Source of the DNA: Sporopachydermia quercuum
Taxonomy: Eukaryota; Ascomycota; Sporopachydermiomycetes; Sporopachydermiales; Sporopachydermiaceae
Assembly: GCA_001599295.1 (NCBI GenBank)
Contig: BCGN01000005.1
Span: forward strand, 682,001 to 746,000
Reading direction: 5' to 3'
Length of the DNA: 64,000 bases
Both the position numbers and the translations under genes were made by a program. Below the pieces are notes generated by a model. It worked only from the letters and a program-made list of their open reading frames with translations. It was not told the DNA's origin and made no database searches. Shown here one piece after another: positions 22,389 to 31,199 of the stretch (its first letter is position 1; each line of letters begins with the position of its first letter).

Positions 22389-23776
22389 CTTGTCTCAAAT
22401 GCCTATTTCTAATCTCCTTCAACGCTCCCATTGGCATACCCCTTTGAAATTAAGTATTCAAAAAGATTGCGCTCTCTTTCTCGTTCTTTCCTCCAGAATT
22501 TATTGATCTGTGGAGTCACCTAGCTTCACTTTCTTTGTTTCAGCAAACTTCCGTTTTGGTCTAGACTTGNATTATTTTGAAATCTCCACTTGCTAACTTA
22601 GAATAAAAACAGTTACTCACTTTAATATCAATTTGACTAGTCTGTAATTACAAATGCGAATGTTATAGATCTACAACTCCCTTTTGTGTTGTTGACTATT
22701 CATTACAGATAAATGATAATCCGACACATACTTAGACTCAGCCAATACACTGTATAAATTACCTAGCCCAAACTGAAGTTATATAGTGATGTCGTTTACA
22801 CCCAAAGCTAGCTGGAGCGCATTGTTCCACGTGACTTGAGTTGAGACTTGGTGTGAGTGGCATTTAAAGATGACAATATCAATACCACAGAGGAAATGAT
22901 GGGGAAAAGATAAGGGTGTGGAGAGAAAGTCTAATTATCACATTACTCTTTTCTCTGCGGAATCGTATACTTCCCAAAATGGAAACTATTTGTTATCTTA
23001 ATAGAAAACTGACTCGTGTGATCAGATCCGGAGATGAGAAAGGAAAGGGAAGTCGGAAGGTAAATTTTCAAAAAGACAGAGAGCGGTTATTCTAGTGGCA
23101 TTGGAAACAATTGTTTTATTGAATTTGTTTTATTTCGATTTAATAAAGTGAAAATCAGAAGGTGCAACTGAAACTAGAGCTAGGAGACTACTGGGAAGCT
23201 GCTCAAAAAAAGTTCACAATCAATCAATTCTTGAGCAGGAAATAGTAACTATTTCGTTGAATCTCTTTAAAGAGTAGTAACTTTGAAAAGCCGTCAAAAA
23301 AGTATATAAATTATCGTAGGATTTGTTGATTTCTGTATCACAACAACTAGGTTTGTAAGCAGGTTTGTTCTGTGTAACCAGAGCATTTATTCTCCGTCGC
23401 GATTATTATTTTGCTTCCATTAGTAGCGTTTTGTATGGCTCAGTAAAAATGAACTAGTAGCTCAAAAGCTATTGTTGAAAGAATTTTACGAATTAGTATA
23501 TTCATAAATTAACTAAATCCCAAGCTCACACATTTAAAAGTCATCATTGTTTTAGTAAAATCTGAACATAGCAAACAAAATTGGAAAACATTACATCACA
23601 ATATGAGCTTTACCAATTGCAAATTTCCGTTAGTTAATATGAGATCTGAGATCAAATAATGGAAATTATCACCTTTCTGAACAGTATTTTGAAAATAAAT
23701 CATAGAAGAGTAAGAAATTGAAATAAAAATTCAACGTTGGTTATAAATTATGAAGCACTTTTTCAACACGTCCATT

Positions 23777-23800
23777 AAAGTTAGCCGTTGGGCTAACTTT
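23777..23800. repeat. 10-bp perfect hairpin
   Basis: AAAGTTAGCC and GGCTAACTTT are exact reverse complements separated by GTTG, giving a stable 10-bp stem with a 4-nt loop. A weaker AAGGT/ACCTT pair follows about 15 nt later. No flanking snoRNA boxes were found. Confidence 0.7.
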
Positions 23801-24784
23801 TAGGCTTAGAATTAAGGTTCACCTTCCTTGCTTGGCGATACCTTCCATTGAACATCATTTTCCGTATGGGGAAATCCAATCTGCAGACCAAGAAAACGTG
23901 TTATTCCTATTGCTTTATCAAAACCTCCTGTCGAATTTCCTACTCAAGTTGTAAGGCTGAGGCTGCACACGAGTAAAATACTCCGCACACGTGAAAGTAT
24001 TTTTCAATAGAATTTCCGCCTTACACCCTGACAGGTCTATCTGTAGTGAGCCTCGTACCCTTACAACTATCTATTGCATAACGATCGGTTTGGTCATTAT
24101 GGCTGTCAAGCAGAAAGTCAAATTTTCACCTAGAGATCTTTGGCTGATAATTTTAGAAATAATAAACAGTACAGACATTATTCTTTTTATGCACAGTTTC
24201 AATTATAATCCTAAGTTTGGCGATATCCTGTTCTTTGAAGCATAAGACTAAGTTGTTTAACAAATTCTCAGGTCGTTCGACCATTATCCGAAAGATCAAT
24301 CGTGCTACTTTTTTAAAAACCTCTGAAAATTAACTGTAAGATAGTCAAACTAATTAAGAAGATTATTACAAAACTAATGATCAATGACCACTACTGTGAT
24401 TTATTGTCTTCTAAGTTATAAATTGTGAATATCAATGGGACTGATACGATTGTTACCAGATACTCTCATTCTTCTACATTTTGGTTACGCCAAGCCCACA
24501 TGCGAGCTAGCGATTCGCCTTGGAAATCTTATCTTGCATACCTTACACCGATAAATATAACTACACAGAACAGGAACTGCAATTTCAAATTTCAACAGTG
24601 AATAACTATAGTTTAATAAAGATCTACTGTAGTAAAATACAGGGACTCAAATAGCGTTTTCACTAAATCATGCAGAAAAGTTAAATTGCCTTATTAGGAT
24701 CTTGGCAAAATATATTGTTTGAATCCAGTCCACAGTATTTGAACTTTATATTCTTATGTTGCAATACTTGTACTTAACCAAAAC

Positions 24785-24806
24785 AATGGACCTCAGAGTC
24801 CATTGA
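24785..24806. repeat. 8-bp perfect hairpin
   Basis: CAATGGAC and GTCCATTG flank the 6-nt loop CTCAGA. It lies in the same long gap, about 1 kb from the 10-bp hairpin. Confidence 0.65.
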
Positions 24807-26308
24807 ATTGATTCTTCATAATGCTCGGTCTACCATGTACTTTTCGTAAGTTATGAAGTAGAATTGAAAACCAAAGAAAATTCTGAGTAATCAAAAATAA
24901 GCTTTTAGAGGAAGCTTAAATAATCAATCGAAAAAACGAAAACGAAAAGGAAAAAGAGAAAAAAAGTGATCTCACCGTATAGGGAAGGATTTGGTTCTAT
25001 ATTCATCAAAAAATTTGGCACATTGCTGAAATTTATTGTTCAGCTAACTGTTTAACGATATTTGAAAGCAGATCTATTTTGGATTCGATATTTTTAATAT
25101 AATCCAATCATTGTAAAGTTTTGAGTGAATTGAGGATCAAAAAATATAATAGAGATCAGTAGTTCTAATGAACCAACGGCTGACTCTCATCATAGCGCGG
25201 ATCTGAAGCATAATGTATCTTATTCTCTACTATACTTATACGAAATCTATTAACAATTAGACATATGTTGTTTTTGTGTCACCGGTAATCCTTAACTATC
25301 TGTGCCTGTGCTCTCGCGGACTTTAGAATTGTTTCGTACCTGTGAGCTTGATCAAAATTTAGTAGTGATGGAGTAAAGTAAACTTAGCCTCTTCGGATTT
25401 GATATGAAGTCAATTGTTACTTTCCTGAGTGGGGGACGTTATATCCAAAAGTATACCAATTACCTATCTTTTTACTGTTATATCATTCTTTTTTTTTCAC
25501 AGTCAAATAAGAAATCTGGTTCTGTTTCTATTTCATATTATTCCGCAGCTTAGAGATAGAATCGACTAAATATCGGAAGCACCAGATGAAACCCATTAGT
25601 AAACTATCTTTGACAAATCGGGGTAAATTTTCCAGATAGGTTAGAATTTTTGTTTTAGTTGTAGTCACTCAGATTCAATTTTGGGTAGAACTACTGAAAA
25701 TTTGGCAGGCAGATGGATGGATATCCCTCTCTCTAAATTAATCTACTATCATGTCAAAATGATCCAAAGGCAAAAAAAACTATTGATAGAAAATTCTCAT
25801 CAGCATAATGATTTCAAAAGAGGATTGAGATCTCAATTTTATATTTCTCTAAATAATTATTCNAGGTCTATCAGAAGATCATCAATTACATTTTTCGGCC
25901 CATAACATTCAATCATTAAAATCATGTCAAGAGTTCTTCCGTATCTCTTCCGTATACTATTAAAGTTCATTATATAAGCTCAAAAACGTTTTGAATTTAT
26001 TGACTATCAATAACTTTATCTTCTCGTGTCAAAAAGAACATTATCGCCAGAATAACAGCAAGCAGCAGCTTTTCCGATGAATAATTTAATATTTTCAAAC
26101 AATGAGCTAATGAATCAGGTTAGCCATATTGAAAATTACTCTGGTGAGAACTCCCCCGCAACCTTTGAGGAAGGTATATTACAGCCTACCCTCAAAAAAA
26201 AGCTTTCAAGTGCATATACATGTTTTACAAATTAACTAGTAACTAAGTTCAAACGACCTTAAAAAACGACTTCCATCATTATTTTCCTCTATTTCTCCAA
26301 TATCAACC

Positions 26309-26566
26309 ATGGCCTTAAAAAATTTGAACTCGTACATAAATATTATTATAGGCGTAGAGAAGAACCCTTTGAGCCCTTTGGACCCTTTGGACCCTTTGGA
26401 CCCTTTGGACCCTTTGGACCCTTTTGATTTGGTGCCCCATACTCTTGAATGTATGTCAGATTCGATAAAACTTGCCCAGTATCCAACTATATGTGAAAAG
26501 TTTTGTTTGAGTTCAACCCACGTTTCTCATCTACAAGTAACTTACTCTCTAAAGTTTAGGAAATAA
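26309..26566 (+). CDS. possible small protein with Pro-Leu-Asp repeats
   Basis: An ATG in good context (accATGg) opens 85 codons. The protein carries repeats of Pro-Leu-Asp encoded by an in-frame 9-bp minisatellite, followed by a region with two cysteines. There is no signal peptide or known domain. It lies about 390 bp upstream of PHO89 on the same strand, with its own TATA-like TATATAA near 25974. It could be a real small gene, an upstream ORF in a long PHO89 leader, or chance. The in-frame 9-bp period is the only positive sign, and a 9-bp unit keeps frame in any case. Confidence 0.2.
   Translation: MALKNLNSYINIIIGVEKNPLSPLDPLDPLDPLDPLDPFDLVPHTLECMSDSIKLAQYPTICEKFCLSSTHVSHLQVTYSLKFRK
26365..26427 (+). 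repeat. 9-bp minisatellite, 7 units
   Basis: Seven head-to-tail 9-bp units: one CCCTTTGAG, five CCCTTTGGA, one CCCTTTTGA. The near-identity of the central copies suggests recent expansion. Confidence 0.9.
26519..26524 (+). promoter_or_regulatory. CACGTT box upstream of PHO89
   Basis: CACGTT, a medium-affinity Pho4-type site in S. cerevisiae, lies about 435 bp upstream of the PHO89 ATG. A single short motif; the role is inferred from the regulation of PHO89 elsewhere. Confidence 0.3.
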
Positions 26567-26958
26567 AGTGACAATAATCCCTTTTTCACCTATGAGCAAT
26601 GCAATGCCTAATAAATTCAGTTAAAGTTTTCCAATTTTTTAAGATTTAAGTTAGCAGCCTTACGGTTTTAGTTTTACTAAATTATAACCTTACTCTTTTT
26701 ACTGTTGACTTTCAAGTTCAAAGGCAGCCTCTCAGCTATTCTGTTCTGTATATCAAAGATACAACATATAAAAAGATGCTAGCATCCTCTTTTACTGTCA
26801 ATCTACTGTTTTTCTTTTCTACTTTTTAGTTTTCATATTTACATTTTTAATCTAACTAAATCAGAACTCCAAGCCAAAAACACTACTACTCGACTATAGA
26901 ATATCAGCAGTATTTTATAAAGTGAATATATTAGAATAGGCAGAAAAAATTATTAGCA

Positions 26959-28686
26959 ATGACTTTGAGTCAATTCGATTATATCTTCGCTATTGCGATG
27001 ATATTTGCCTTTTTGGATGCGTGGAATATTGGTGCCAACGATGTAGCCAACTCTTTCTCTACATCAGTTGCCTCTCGTGCTTTGAAATATTGGCAGGCTA
27101 TGGTTCTCGGTTGTATTTGTGAGTTTTTAGGAGCCGTTTTAGCTGGTTCTCGTGTTACTGATACTATCAAGAACAAAATTATTGATCCTTCAGACTTCGA
27201 TGGTACTCCAGCTGTTCTTATGCTTGGTATGACCTGTGCCTTAGTTGGTTCGTCTCTATGGCTTACCCTTGCTACTAGAATTGGTGCTCCCGTTTCCACC
27301 ACTCACTCCATCGTTGGAGCTATTGTTGGTATGGGTATTGCAGCCAATGGTGCCAAATCTGTCAGCTGGGGTTGGGAAGGTTTCGCCAAGATCATTGCTT
27401 CTTGGTTTATTGCTCCAGCCATCACTGGTGGTTTTGCCGCTATCATTTTCTTGAGTTCTAAGTACTTTGTTTTAGAAAGAAGACATTCTTTGAGAAATGC
27501 TCTCTTTGCCGTTCCATGTTATTTCTTTATTACCTTTGCCATCTTGACTATGGTTATTGTCTGGAAAGGTGCACCTAATCTCCATTTGGACGATTTATCT
27601 GATGGTGCTATTATTGGTAGTATCTTTGGTGTTGCAGGTGTTTCAGTTGTTCTTTATTCTATATTCTGGTTTCCTTATTTCCACAGAAAGTTGGTCAAAG
27701 AGGATTGGACTTTACAAACCTGGGAACTTGTTTATGGTCCTCTTTTATTCAGTCGTGGTGAAGTTCCTCCTAGACCAGAAGGTGCTTTATTAGTTAGAGA
27801 TTATTATGAAGGTAATAGAACACACGAAGAAGAAGATGAAGCTGTTGCCCATGGTGATGCTGTTATCCATACTGAAAGCAAGGAAGAAACAATTGACGAT
27901 ATTGAAAAGGTTAGCGATTCCAACTCCATTGACAATGTCTCTGCTACTGCCAAACTTAAGGATGAATTCTCGTACTCTGCTGCTCTTAAGAGACCCACTC
28001 AATGGCCCTTACTCATCTGGAAATGTTTCATTCATGGTGTCGTTCAAGATGTTATCCATGCCCAAGCTGATGATAATGCTACTGGTTTAAGTAAGTTCTT
28101 GGGAGGTCCTGGTGTCAAATCTATGCACAAGAAGGCTAAGAAATACGATGTTAAGACTGAGCACATTTACGTTTTCTTACAAGCTCTTACTGCCTGTACT
28201 GCTTCTTTCTCTCACGGTTCCAATGATGTTTCCAACGCTGCCGGACCTTTGTCCACTGTTTACCAAATCTGGGAGTCCAACAACAGCAGCTCCAAGGCTT
28301 CTGTTCCCGTATGGGTTTTGGCTTATACTGCTGGTGCCCTTTGTGTCGGATTATGGACTTATGGTTATCACATTATGAGAAATTTAGGTAACAGACTTAC
28401 TTTACAATCACCATCTAGAGGTTTTTCTTGTGAATTAGGTTCTGCTATCACTGTCTGTATGGCTACTCAATTGGCCTTACCTATTTCTACAACACAATGT
28501 ATTGTTGGTGGTATTGTAGCCGTTGGTTTGTGTAACGGTGATTTAGGTGCTGTCAACTGGAGAATGGTTGCCTGGATTTATGCAGGTTGGATTTTCACTA
28601 CCCCTTGTGCCGGTATCCTGGCTGGTGTTTTGATGGGTATTATTGTTAATGCTCCTCGTTGGGGTGGTGACTATTCTTTGTCCTAA
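26959..28686 (+). CDS. PHO89: high-affinity Na+/phosphate symporter
   Basis: 575 residues, the usual length. It has the two PiT-family signatures in inverted topology: GANDVANSFSTSVASR near residue 24 and GSNDVSNAAGPLS near 422. It also has the paired motifs STTHSIVG and STTQCIVGG. About 10-12 membrane helices surround a large acidic cytosolic loop (about 265-370). Pho89 imports phosphate with sodium at the plasma membrane, mainly at alkaline pH and under phosphate starvation. The codon choice is strongly biased (GGT, GCT, TTG, TCC, GAT), unlike most neighbours, which suggests high expression. The 3' side holds a repeat/hairpin cluster. A TATAAAAAG lies about 190 bp upstream. Confidence 0.97.
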   Translation: MTLSQFDYIFAIAMIFAFLDAWNIGANDVANSFSTSVASRALKYWQAMVLGCICEFLGAVLAGSRVTDTIKNKIIDPSDFDGTPAVLMLGMTCALVGSSLWLTLATRIGAPVSTTHSIVGAIVGMGIAANGAKSVSWGWEGFAKIIASWFIAPAITGGFAAIIFLSSKYFVLERRHSLRNALFAVPCYFFITFAILTMVIVWKGAPNLHLDDLSDGAIIGSIFGVAGVSVVLYSIFWFPYFHRKLVKEDWTLQTWELVYGPLLFSRGEVPPRPEGALLVRDYYEGNRTHEEEDEAVAHGDAVIHTESKEETIDDIEKVSDSNSIDNVSATAKLKDEFSYSAALKRPTQWPLLIWKCFIHGVVQDVIHAQADDNATGLSKFLGGPGVKSMHKKAKKYDVKTEHIYVFLQALTACTASFSHGSNDVSNAAGPLSTVYQIWESNNSSSKASVPVWVLAYTAGALCVGLWTYGYHIMRNLGNRLTLQSPSRGFSCELGSAITVCMATQLALPISTTQCIVGGIVAVGLCNGDLGAVNWRMVAWIYAGWIFTTPCAGILAGVLMGIIVNAPRWGGDYSLS

Positions 28687-28797
28687 ATCAATTCTCTTTC
28701 TTTTTTCTGTTTATAGACTGTTTCACAAATCATTTCATATATTGGAGTACTAAATACATATCTGGGTTTAAAAATAGTTATTCTGTTGTAGAGTAGT

Positions 28798-28857
28798 ACG
28801 GAAAGTTGTACTGTATTACGGAAAGTTAAATCTAACTCCGTGTAATATAACTCCGTG
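28798..28857. repeat. two direct plus two inverted repeats after PHO89
   Basis: ACGGAAAGTT occurs at 28798-28807 and 28818-28827 (period 20). AACTCCGTG occurs at 28834-28842 and 28849-28857 (period 15). The second word is nearly the reverse complement of the first (ACGGA..GTT against AACTCCGT), so the array can fold into one or two stems. It begins about 112 nt after the PHO89 stop and may lie in its 3' UTR. Confidence 0.7.
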
Positions 28858-29213
28858 AATCATGAATAATTAGTACTAAATGTTGGTTTGGAGATCCAAG
28901 ATTTATTTCTCTGGTTGATCTAGAGAATTGATGCAAGTTATCAGTTCAACATTACTGCTTGAGAGTGCTAGCAGCATGCATAAAGAAGCACTTGCCAATT
29001 CTAATATTTCTTCCCGGATTTAATAAAATTGCAACCAAGAATACTCTGATTCTAAGATAAATAATAATAAATGCAGCATAATTCTTTTAACTCCTCTGAT
29101 AAGATTGTTGCAGCTGTCCTTGCTAGATATTGAAATGTCTAAATCGGATATGTTCTATCAATATTCCGATGAGAAGTTTGTAACAACCAGCTATGCATTA
29201 CTTATTACTAAAC

Positions 29214-29288
29214 CACGTGACCTTTCACGTGACACATTGGCATTTCACATTTATCTATATTTCTATTTGTACCTTTTATATATATATA
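29214..29288 (+). promoter_or_regulatory. two E-boxes followed by TATA
   Basis: CACGTG at 29214-29219 and 29226-29231 (12 bp apart; the second is within TCACGTGA) are followed 45 bp later by TATATATATA at 29277-29288. This looks like a Pol II promoter pointing right, yet no ORF follows before the tRNA. Cbf1 or Pho4 would be the expected binders. Confidence 0.35.
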
Positions 29289-29457
29289 CTATTTACTTCG
29301 CTGATTATTTATTCTCATTCTTCTCTTTCTAATTAATAATAATAAGAAGGAGAAGAAGGAAAAAGAGTAAGAATTCTAATACAATTCTTCAATTTTTCTT
29401 ACAATTCATTTTATTTTACTGAATGATGTATGATCAGACAGTAACAAAGTTACAAGC

Positions 29458-29529
29458 TCCGATGTAGTGTAACGGCTAGCACGGTCCGCTTTCACCGGGC
29501 AAACCGGGGTTCGACTCCCCGCATCGGAA
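29458..29529 (+). tRNA. tRNA-Glu (UUC)
   Basis: 72 nt. Acceptor TCCGATG pairs with CATCGGA, with discriminator A. D-arm GTGTAACGGCTAGC, anticodon loop CTTTCAC with anticodon TTC, T-arm GTTCGACTC. No intron. A T6 run follows within 6 nt, as a Pol III terminator. It is identical to the copy at 30310-30381. Confidence 0.97.
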
Positions 29530-30309
29530 TTGCTTTTTTGCTAATCATTTATTTTTTATTTGAATTATGGAGATAAAAACTAATTGATTTGTTTTATTTA
29601 TTGTACTTCATTGTGTGTTTATCTTAATTCGTTCTCCCTTATGATTGCAAACTTAGTGGAAGCTCTGATCGCTCTTCTGGTAGGATCTTGGACTAATCTA
29701 CCATAACCGTCTGCGGCACAAGAAATGCTTTGTAAGCATATGCTAGTAGAATTTAACAGGATGCTTTATACACTCTTTCAATGAGGTTGAACCTGAGAGT
29801 TAACATAAGTATTATATGATTGAACTAACAGTCATGGAAATGTATTTATACATTTATAATTGAGATTGATCAATAGAAAATTCAGCGATACAACTGTTTG
29901 ATGAACCCAATTGCAATTGATTCAACTTGCGAGAATTCCTGAATCTGTGCAAGTGAGTGCTCTTTGACGCTCAATTATCCATACAAATCGTTGTGATCTT
30001 TCTTCTAAACTTATCATATCATATCAAGAATCGGTTTAGTATTGTATTGTTGCACAATGGTTCACCTGGATTTGAAAAAGAAGAAAAGTACTCTCAACAC
30101 CGGTTCATATTGAAAGATGAACCATTAATCCAATATACTGTCATTGAAATAAAAACAGTAACATCTCTTTGAGCTAGCACTATTGTTGTAAACTTATTCT
30201 ATACTCCAAATGATTCATTTATATCTCTTTTCTAGTAGAATCTAATTCAAATGACAGAAAACGATTTAATTTTCAAACATCTATTATAACTTCTTGAATT
30301 TACATGGGC
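29530..30309. other. spacer between the two tRNA-Glu genes
   Basis: 780 bp with no gene seen. AAATGTAT (29838-29845) and ATACATTT (29848-29855) form a near-perfect inverted repeat. No retroelement LTR ends were recognised despite the tRNA setting. Confidence 0.55.
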
Positions 30310-30381
30310 TCCGATGTAGTGTAACGGCTAGCACGGTCCGCTTTCACCGGGCAAACCGGGGTTCGACTCCCCGCATCGGAA
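30310..30381 (+). tRNA. tRNA-Glu (UUC), second copy
   Basis: The tRNA-coding bases are identical to the copy at 29458-29529, including anticodon TTC. The flanks match only for about 2 nt upstream (GC) and a few nt downstream. A long T-rich tract follows (30387-30417), with one ambiguous base at 30386. Confidence 0.97.
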
Positions 30382-31199
30382 TTTGNTTTTATTTTTTATT
30401 TTTTATTTTTTTTATTTTCATTTCCCACGGCAGTTTTCATCACCATAGTAAACATCATCATCAACTACCAAAGTTTCGGCGCGTCTCATTTCAGGCCTAA
30501 TAAACCCAGACTATGTCCAACCTTTCTCTTTGTCCTGTTTACATTCGAAATTCTACTGTGTTATTTTGGCACTTACGCTACCAGCGGCATATCAACACTA
30601 GATGATTAGATCACCTTTTACTAATTGAGAGAGAAATATAAACCATCTTTATTTATATATCTTAACAGATATTCATAATAACAAGGGTCGTTAGTGAAGC
30701 AGTATTGGTTTGTTATAGTCGTATTAAGAGAAATTGCGGTAACAGTTGATTATTTGTTGCAGTAACTATTATTACATCTTCGAACCTATTTTTCAATAGC
30801 TTAGATCAGAAACTAGTGCAGATTAGTCGTGTTTCGTCGTTGAAGACGTTTTATTTTATTGAGTTTCAAACAGGTTCCACATCTAATCAACATACAAAGC
30901 TCTTTACGATTATTTGGATAGCTGCTGAGATCTTTTTGTTGGTTGTTCTTGTTCCTCTTGCACTCGCGTTTAGTTGTGATAACACAGCAATAATTGAACA
31001 CCGATCACAAATATCCATTGGGATGCATTTAGGAAAAGAACCAGTCAATTAGGTATAACATCACGGTAAAGGACCTTTACAAACGTATAGACCGGTAGAA
31101 GAGAAGATTTTGATCTGAAATAATAGTTCGATTTTTCTTTGTTTTATAGAGGGGTATCTCAAAGACCTGCAGAAAGACTAGAATACCTTCAGACAAACG
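30382..31199. other. tRNA-SWI3 gap
   Basis: 818 bp. T-rich tract just after the tRNA, then the presumed SWI3 promoter. Short frames on both strands around 30813-31052 overlap each other and show no domain. Confidence 0.55.

Larger units (their letters stand above)
22389..26958. other. 4.6 kb CAF40-PHO89 divergent intergenic region
   Basis: This is the longest gap in the window. It holds two CACGTG boxes (22828-22833, 23988-23993), both more than 2.9 kb from PHO89. It also holds two perfect hairpins (23777-23800, 24785-24806), a TATA-like TATATAA near 25974, a 9-bp minisatellite within a small ORF (26309-26566), one CACGTT box (26519-26524) and a TATAAAAAG near 26767 that probably serves PHO89. 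The frames at 23991-24245 and 25681-25905 start at non-ATG codons or show no domain, and were not accepted. Confidence 0.6.
28687..29457. other. PHO89-tRNA gap
   Basis: 771 bp. It includes the paired repeat cluster (28798-28857), two CACGTG boxes (29214-29231), a TATATATATA run (29277-29288) and a purine-rich stretch (about 29339-29370). No credible ORF. Confidence 0.6.

Noticed and set aside
23440-23548. C/D snoRNA-like boxes on the minus strand (ATGATGA and CTGA)
   Set aside because: No terminal stem and no internal boxes or guide evidence; similar partial pairs near 20498, 47771 and 58850 failed in the same way.
25681-25905. 74-codon frame in the CAF40-PHO89 gap
   Set aside because: Starts at a non-ATG codon, contains an ambiguous base, and has no recognisable feature.
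29214-29288. Point centromere (CDEI-like CACGTG next to AT-rich DNA)
   Set aside because: No CDEIII-like element follows, and point centromeres are a Saccharomycetaceae trait.
29530-30309. Retroelement LTR between the tRNA genes
   Set aside because: No TG...CA ends, no target-site duplication and no repeated long sequence recognised.
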